Shown here one piece after another: positions 12,879-15,835 of a stretch of 15,835 bases of DNA (the first letter of the stretch is position 1; each line of letters starts with the position of its first letter). Under the pieces are notes generated by a model. It was given only the letters and a program-made list of their open reading frames with translations, made no database searches and had not been told where the DNA came from. Where the stretch lies: the NCBI GenBank assembly GCA_003517965.1, contig DOZO01000032.1, positions 14,289 through 30,123 of the forward strand, read 5' to 3'. The stretch is from Desulfobulbaceae bacterium. GTDB taxonomy: Bacteria; Desulfobacterota; Desulfobulbia; Desulfobulbales; Desulfurivibrionaceae. Made by a program: the position numbers and the translations under genes.

Positions 12879-13115
12879 TTCCCCTCCATGTGCAAGAATA
12901 GCGGCCCAAACCGGTTGGACTCCTGTACAGCTTACCCGGAATGGGGGTGAAAAATCCAGGCTATTCCGGCATAGCTTAAAAGGAAGAATATAGGTCAGAC
13001 CCAACGTTGTCCAGTTAAGGGATTGCAAAGCTGGTTTTGCATGAGAAGGTTACGTCCGGAAAATCAAGATCAGAAAATACCAAAAAATATCGCAGATAGC
13101 CTGGTTTTTTCAATA
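12879..13115. other. Gene-poor stretch upstream of kinase
   Basis: The stretch between the second kinase and fic (12879-13170) holds no credible gene. Its far end carries the first direct repeat of the accessory region (13116-13158). I saw no clear promoter or terminator in the rest. Confidence 0.5.
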
Positions 13116-13158
13116 GATCAGCGGATGAATGTCCGAAAGTCAAGCCTGCTCCCGGAAC
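13116..13158 (+). repeat. Direct repeat R1 (accessory region)
   Basis: Shares GCGGATGAATGTCCGAAAGT and flanking bases with the copies at 14252 and 15091, in the same orientation. The tail, reading CAAGCCTGCTCCCGG, resembles the CTGACCTGACCCCGG of the third copy. It lies 12 bp beyond the fic stop codon. Confidence 0.75.
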
Positions 13159-13170
13159 TCCTCCGCCAAG

Positions 13171-14130
13171 TCAGATTTTTCGATACCGGGTCATTCTCCC
13201 GCGGCCAGAGACTTCAACTCTCTTTTCTTCAATCATTTGACGAAGGTCTCTGCTCGCTGTCGCTGTCGATAACCCCTTACAGACCTCAAGGTAGCTTTTC
13301 CTGTCAAACCAGTCGTCCAGTTGCGAAAGGGCAAATTCCACTCGCATTCTATAGTCTGCGCTTTTAGTACCGGCCTGGGCGAGGATGCCGTTGAGGCTCT
13401 CAAGAATCCGGCTGAGGATGAATTCGATAAATACCGTCGACTTCCCCTGCAGATCCGCATCAGACAGCACCTGGTAATACTCGGCCTGATTCTGCTTAAT
13501 CGCAACTTCGACCGGCAAATACTCGAATACAGGGTTTTCATCCATCAGAATCCTGGTCTGCCAGATTCTCCCCATGCGGCCGTTGCCGTCCTGAAACGGG
13601 TGAATAAACTCCATTTCGTAGTGGAACACACAACTCTTGATGATGCTTGGATCATCATTCAAACGAAGGTACGAGAACAGAGTACTCATCAGGCCTGGGA
13701 CCATTGGGGCGTCAGGCGCAAGGTGTTTGACTTCGCCGTCCTTCATAATCCCGACAGCTTTCGATCTATAGGCGCCGGCTTCTTCGACAAGTCCCTGCAG
13801 AAGGATGCCATGGAGTCTCAGAAAATCCGTGCTTGATTCCGGATCAAGCTTTCCGAGTTCGTCGTATGCCAAAATTGCATTCTGAACTTCCAGAATATCA
13901 TGTGCCGGGGCAATGACCCGCTTGTTGTCGAGAATTGCCGTTACTTGGTCGATCTCAAGAGTGTTCCCTTCTATTGCCAGGGAGGACTGAATTGTCTGAA
14001 TGCGGTTTTCTCGACGCAGGCGGGCTTCCGGTCGAATGAGCATCAAACCCTTGCACTGGCCAAGTCGCTCATTGATCTTGCCATAGAGGTTCAGGATGGA
14101 ACTCGTTATTTCGTACGGCGGCTTGTTCAT
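13171..14130 (-). CDS. Fic family protein (probable AMPylator), class II
   Basis: A 319-residue Fic-domain protein. The catalytic motif is intact: 'HPFQDGNGRMGR' (177-188) with H177, D181, N183 and R185/R188, as in enzymes that transfer AMP from ATP to a hydroxyl group on a target protein. An N-terminal inhibitory helix motif (S/T)xxxE(G/N) is present as 'SLAIEGN' (50-56, E54), typical of class II Fic proteins regulated in cis. The C-terminal ~60 residues, ending in 'SATASRDLRQMIEEKRVEV', look like a winged helix. The target is unknown. The ATG at 14128-14130 has only a weak ribosome site (AGAAGA). It is flanked by copies of the direct repeat on both sides. Confidence 0.93.
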   Translation of the reverse strand: MNKPPYEITSSILNLYGKINERLGQCKGLMLIRPEARLRRENRIQTIQSSLAIEGNTLEIDQVTAILDNKRVIAPAHDILEVQNAILAYDELGKLDPESSTDFLRLHGILLQGLVEEAGAYRSKAVGIMKDGEVKHLAPDAPMVPGLMSTLFSYLRLNDDPSIIKSCVFHYEMEFIHPFQDGNGRMGRIWQTRILMDENPVFEYLPVEVAIKQNQAEYYQVLSDADLQGKSTVFIEFILSRILESLNGILAQAGTKSADYRMRVEFALSQLDDWFDRKSYLEVCKGLSTATASRDLRQMIEEKRVEVSGRGRMTRYRKI

Positions 14131-14136
14131 TCTTCT

Positions 14137-14149
14137 ATGATAGTATCAT
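14137..14149. promoter_or_regulatory. 13-bp perfect dyad upstream of fic (candidate operator)
   Basis: ATGATA-G-TATCAT is a perfect inverted repeat ending 7 bp before the fic start codon. Read on the minus strand it contains TACTAT-like -10 sequence, so a bound protein would cover the promoter or ribosome site. The winged helix at the C-terminus of the Fic protein makes autoregulation possible but unproven. Confidence 0.4.
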
Positions 14150-14181
14150 TTGATCGCATCATCAACCCCAAACAAGTCGAA

Positions 14182-14195
14182 CGTAAACATTTACG
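14182..14195. promoter_or_regulatory. 14-bp dyad CGTAAA-CA-TTTACG
   Basis: A perfect 6-bp inverted repeat with a 2-bp centre lies about 50 bp upstream of fic and 130 bp upstream of the toxin gene, between the two divergent units. It could be an operator for either, or chance. Confidence 0.3.
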
Positions 14196-14251
14196 GCTTG
14201 TCCGCATAATGTTTTGGCTGGAATTAAGTATGATGTCCGCGGAATTCAGGG

Positions 14252-14287
14252 CCGATGGATTAGCGGATGAATGATGTCGGAAACAAC
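14252..14287 (+). repeat. Direct repeat R2 (accessory region)
   Basis: CGATGGATTAGCGGATGAATG followed by a 2-bp insertion and GTCGGAAAC, a diverged copy of the repeats at 13116 and 15091 in the same orientation. It separates fic from the toxin-antitoxin pair. The left half matches the copy at 15091 best. Confidence 0.65.
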
Positions 14288-14316
14288 TTGCATGTGCGTA
14301 CCAAAAATGATACACA
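14288..14316 (+). promoter_or_regulatory. Promoter and operator-like dyad of the toxin-antitoxin pair
   Basis: TTGCAT (14288-14293) and TACACA (14311-14316) are spaced by 17 bp and would place the transcript start at about 14322-14323, i.e. on the toxin ATG, giving a leaderless mRNA. The near-perfect dyad GTACCA-AAAA-TGATAC (14298-14313) covers the -10, as expected for autoregulation by the antitoxin. There is no ribosome binding site before the toxin. Confidence 0.4.
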
Positions 14317-14322
14317 TCTAAT

Positions 14323-14667
14323 ATGAATCCAATCTTGGAAGTTTATTTTTTCAAATCAGAATCCGGTGCGGAACCGGTACGGGAGTGGCTTCGAGACTTG
14401 CCAGCCCTTGACCGCAAGATTGCCGGTGAGGATATCAAGACCATTCAATTTGGCTGGCCACTCGGCATGCCGCTTGTTGGACATCTGGATGGTGATATCT
14501 GGGAAATACGGATCAAACTTGACAGACGGATCGCCAGAATTCTGTTTGTCACCAAAAAGGGAACAATGGTTCTATTACATGGTTTCATCAAGAAAAACCA
14601 AAAGACCCCGAAGCCAGACCTTGACCTCGCAAAGGCCCGGCTCAAGCAGTTAAGGAGGAAAAAATGA
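14323..14667 (+). CDS. RelE/ParE-superfamily toxin, HigB-like (Gp49-like family)
   Basis: A 114-residue toxin of the phage-derived Gp49-like/HigB type. Seen: 'VREWLRDLPALDRKIAGEDI' (19-38), 'HLDGDIWEIRIKLDRRIARI' (54-73) and the C-terminal 'VLLHGFIKKNQKTP' (83-96), all typical of the family, in which basic residues near the C-terminus support mRNA cleavage at the ribosome. It is first in the pair; its stop overlaps the antitoxin start (ATGA), the usual order for HigBA (toxin before antitoxin). No Shine-Dalgarno sequence is visible, so it may be translated from a leaderless mRNA. Confidence 0.92.
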   Translation: MNPILEVYFFKSESGAEPVREWLRDLPALDRKIAGEDIKTIQFGWPLGMPLVGHLDGDIWEIRIKLDRRIARILFVTKKGTMVLLHGFIKKNQKTPKPDLDLAKARLKQLRRKK

Positions 14668-14954
14668 GAAATAATCCCCACATCGGAAGCACTTTTGATG
14701 ACTTTCTAACCGAAGAGGCCATACTGGAAGAGACCACAGCAGTGGCCATGAAACGAGTCATCGCGTGGCAGATCGAACAGGAAATGACAGCCCAGCATCT
14801 TACCAAAACCTCCCTGGCCAAGAAAATGCACACCAGCCGGGCAGCCCTCAACCGCCTTCTTGACGAAACGGACACCAGCTTGACGCTGACTACGCTGGCG
14901 AGCGCTGCTGCCGCACTTGGCAAGAAGTTTAGGGTTGAGATGGAGGCAACGTAG
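14664..14954 (+). CDS. XRE-family helix-turn-helix antitoxin, HigA-like
   Basis: A 96-residue protein with a helix-turn-helix domain in the second half: 'LTKTSLAKKMHTSRAALNRL' (46-65) is the turn and recognition helix, followed by 'LTTLASAAAALGKKFRVEM'. The N-terminal ~40 residues ('TFDDFLTEEAILEETTAVAM') probably contact the toxin. A GGAGG five bases upstream supports the ATG at 14664, which overlaps the toxin stop by 4 bp, giving translational coupling. It should bind the dyad at 14298-14313 and repress its own operon (inference from the family). Confidence 0.92.
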   Translation: MRNNPHIGSTFDDFLTEEAILEETTAVAMKRVIAWQIEQEMTAQHLTKTSLAKKMHTSRAALNRLLDETDTSLTLTTLASAAAALGKKFRVEMEAT

Positions 14955-15043
14955 GATTTAATCAAATAGCTAAATGGATAAGGCCCATTTTAAGATTGCC
15001 AATCCCCCTCAAAACCGGGGCCAAAACCTACAATGAAATAGTT

Positions 15044-15077
15044 GTATATACTGTCCCCGGAATTCCCCCCGTCCCCA
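15044..15077. repeat. GGGGACAG-type REP-like sequence
   Basis: The complement reads GGGGACGGGGGGAATTCC followed by GGGGACAGTATATAC, a short GGAATTCC palindrome between two GGGGAC motifs. From memory, such sequences flank REP-associated tyrosine transposases in many deltaproteobacteria. No transposase is present here. Confidence 0.4.
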
Positions 15078-15090
15078 TTTTGCGCCGCCG

Positions 15091-15138
15091 TCGATGGATT
15101 AGCAGATGAATGTCCGAAAGTCTGACCTGACCCCGGAG
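15091..15138 (+). repeat. Direct repeat R3 (accessory region)
   Basis: TCGATGGATTAGCAGATGAA continuing into TGTCCGAAAGTCTGACC; shares over 20 bp with the copy at 13116 and its left half with the copy at 14252, in the same orientation. It separates the toxin-antitoxin pair from the TIR gene. Confidence 0.75.
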
Positions 15139-15219
15139 TGCCCCCTAGGCGCAAACGGACGCCGCCAATGAATTTGATGAAAGCCACCGCGTTTCCCGGC
15201 GTTCCGCTTGGTGCCCTGG

Positions 15220-15828
15220 TTATGCGATTGCACGATTAAGGTCAATTTCAAAACCTGCAGATTGAAGCTCTCGTGCCAATCGGATTTTCCAGCCTTCATT
15301 GCGATCCAATTGTTCGTAAACAAGACCTAGCACATCTGACGGCATCTCAATGTCGCCCTTAGTAAGTACAAAGGTTTTACTTCGACCCAAATGAGCAGCG
15401 AAATAGCCGAGTTCAAGAACGACATTCTGCCTTGGGCGATGTTTCTTTTCTTCCTCTTTTCCTACCGGATACCCAAAATCATCTGATGTCATAAGAACAA
15501 CAGCAAATCCGGCTCGTGCCGCAAAATCTTCGAATTTTTCAATAACGGTCATTCCCTTGTTTATCTGTTCTTGAAGAATTACCGGCTCAACTCCAAGTTG
15601 TTCAAGAAATCGAGCAACCGCATGCTTCGCCCCTTCGTCGTGACCATGAACAAGAAAAACTGAGTTTGTCTTCGGAAGATCCGGACCGAGTTTGTTAGTT
15701 TCAAATTTTTTAGCACGGAAAATGCCTTCTGTGCCAATATCTGAAAGCCACCTTCCGGATAGCTGCCCTTCTGCATCAATTGAACAAAGGACTTGTACTT
15801 TGCCGAGATTAAACGGCTCCTCGCTGTT
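15220..15828 (-). CDS. TIR-like (CAP12/Pycsar-type) NADase domain protein, 5' end missing or disrupted
   Basis: Read on the minus strand, the frame is open from a TGA at 15829-15831 to the stop at 15220 (about 202 codons). It contains a complete TIR-like domain of the 'predicted nucleotide-binding' PF10137 type: 'SVFLVHGHDEGAKHAVARFL', 'MTVIEKFEDFAARAGFAVVL', 'MTSDDFG', 'RPRQNVVLELGYF' with the expected catalytic Glu in ELGYF, 'KGDIEMPSDVLG' and 'WKIRLARELQSAGFEIDLN'. Family members act in CBASS or Pycsar-like defence by degrading NAD+. About 65 residues of credible coding sequence precede the TIR domain. No ATG, GTG or TTG occurs in frame before the Met at 15552, which lies inside the domain, and translating from there would lose its first strand and helix. 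The gene is therefore either disrupted or frameshifted near the window edge, or continues beyond it. No cyclase is visible. Confidence 0.75.
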   Translation of the reverse strand, partial: NSEEPFNLGKVQVLCSIDAEGQLSGRWLSDIGTEGIFRAKKFETNKLGPDLPKTNSVFLVHGHDEGAKHAVARFLEQLGVEPVILQEQINKGMTVIEKFEDFAARAGFAVVLMTSDDFGYPVGKEEEKKHRPRQNVVLELGYFAAHLGRSKTFVLTKGDIEMPSDVLGLVYEQLDRNEGWKIRLARELQSAGFEIDLNRAIA

Positions 15829-15835
15829 TCAAGTG

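Noticed and set aside
13116..15138. CRISPR-like array
   Set aside because: The three repeats are separated by 0.8-1.1 kb with genes between, not by short spacers, and no cas gene is present.
15579..15779. Minus-strand open frame of 66 codons upstream of the TIR fragment
   Set aside because: It is in a different frame from the TIR domain; the correct frame encodes the first TIR strand (FLVHGHDEG), so this one is a shadow.
15811..15825. ACGGCTCC near the window end, as in box 3 of the three-box repeat
   Set aside because: It is isolated, lies inside the TIR coding frame, and the other boxes are absent.

Overview
The window looks like chromosomal DNA of an anaerobic Desulfobacterota (deltaproteobacterial, Desulfobulbales-like) bacterium. 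This is inferred from gene content: a stand-alone IMP cyclohydrolase instead of full-length PurH, a GGGtGRT protein with its NifU-like partner, a small iron-sulfur selenoprotein next to a TauE/SafE transporter, and REP-like intergenic repeats. No rRNA, tRNA, transposase or CRISPR array was seen.

Layout. (1) 1-1317: a small DUF493/YbeD-like gene diverges from trxB (thioredoxin reductase). (2) 1312-4875, minus strand: purH (cyclohydrolase half only), purN and pyrR are followed by an orphan sensor histidine kinase. A candidate operator dyad (4861-4875) lies just upstream of purH, and structured intergenic repeats lie around pyrR. (3) 4939-6239, plus strand: a box-structured repeat, then a 74-residue CopZ/BFD-like Fe-S selenoprotein with an in-frame TGA (Sec52) and a SECIS-like hairpin. 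Its true stop overlaps the start of a TauE/SafE-family transporter. (4) 6258-7094, minus strand: an alpha-alpha toroid (prenyltransferase/squalene-cyclase repeat) protein. (5) 7174-11130, plus strand: a sigma70-like promoter, a fluoride riboswitch with an intrinsic terminator, then MFS transporter, CrcB/Fluc fluoride channel, DUF190 protein, NifU-like protein and GGGtGRT protein, closed by a strong terminator hairpin. (6) 11203-12878, minus strand: rsmI and a second orphan histidine kinase. (7) 13116-15835: an accessory region with a Fic protein, a HigBA-like toxin-antitoxin pair and a TIR-like (CAP12/Pycsar-type) NADase gene. These modules are separated by three direct copies of a short repeat (13116, 14252, 15091).

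Main points. The selenoprotein gene would be missed or truncated by standard gene calling because TGA is read as stop. The fluoride-riboswitch transcript appears to continue into two iron-sulfur-related genes of unknown function. A three-box repeat of about 105 bp lies upstream of both pyrR and the selenoprotein gene, in the same orientation relative to each, and could be either a mobile REP/MITE-like element or a cis-regulatory RNA. The cassette-like order repeat-fic-repeat-higBA-repeat-TIR suggests module acquisition by recombination between repeats.
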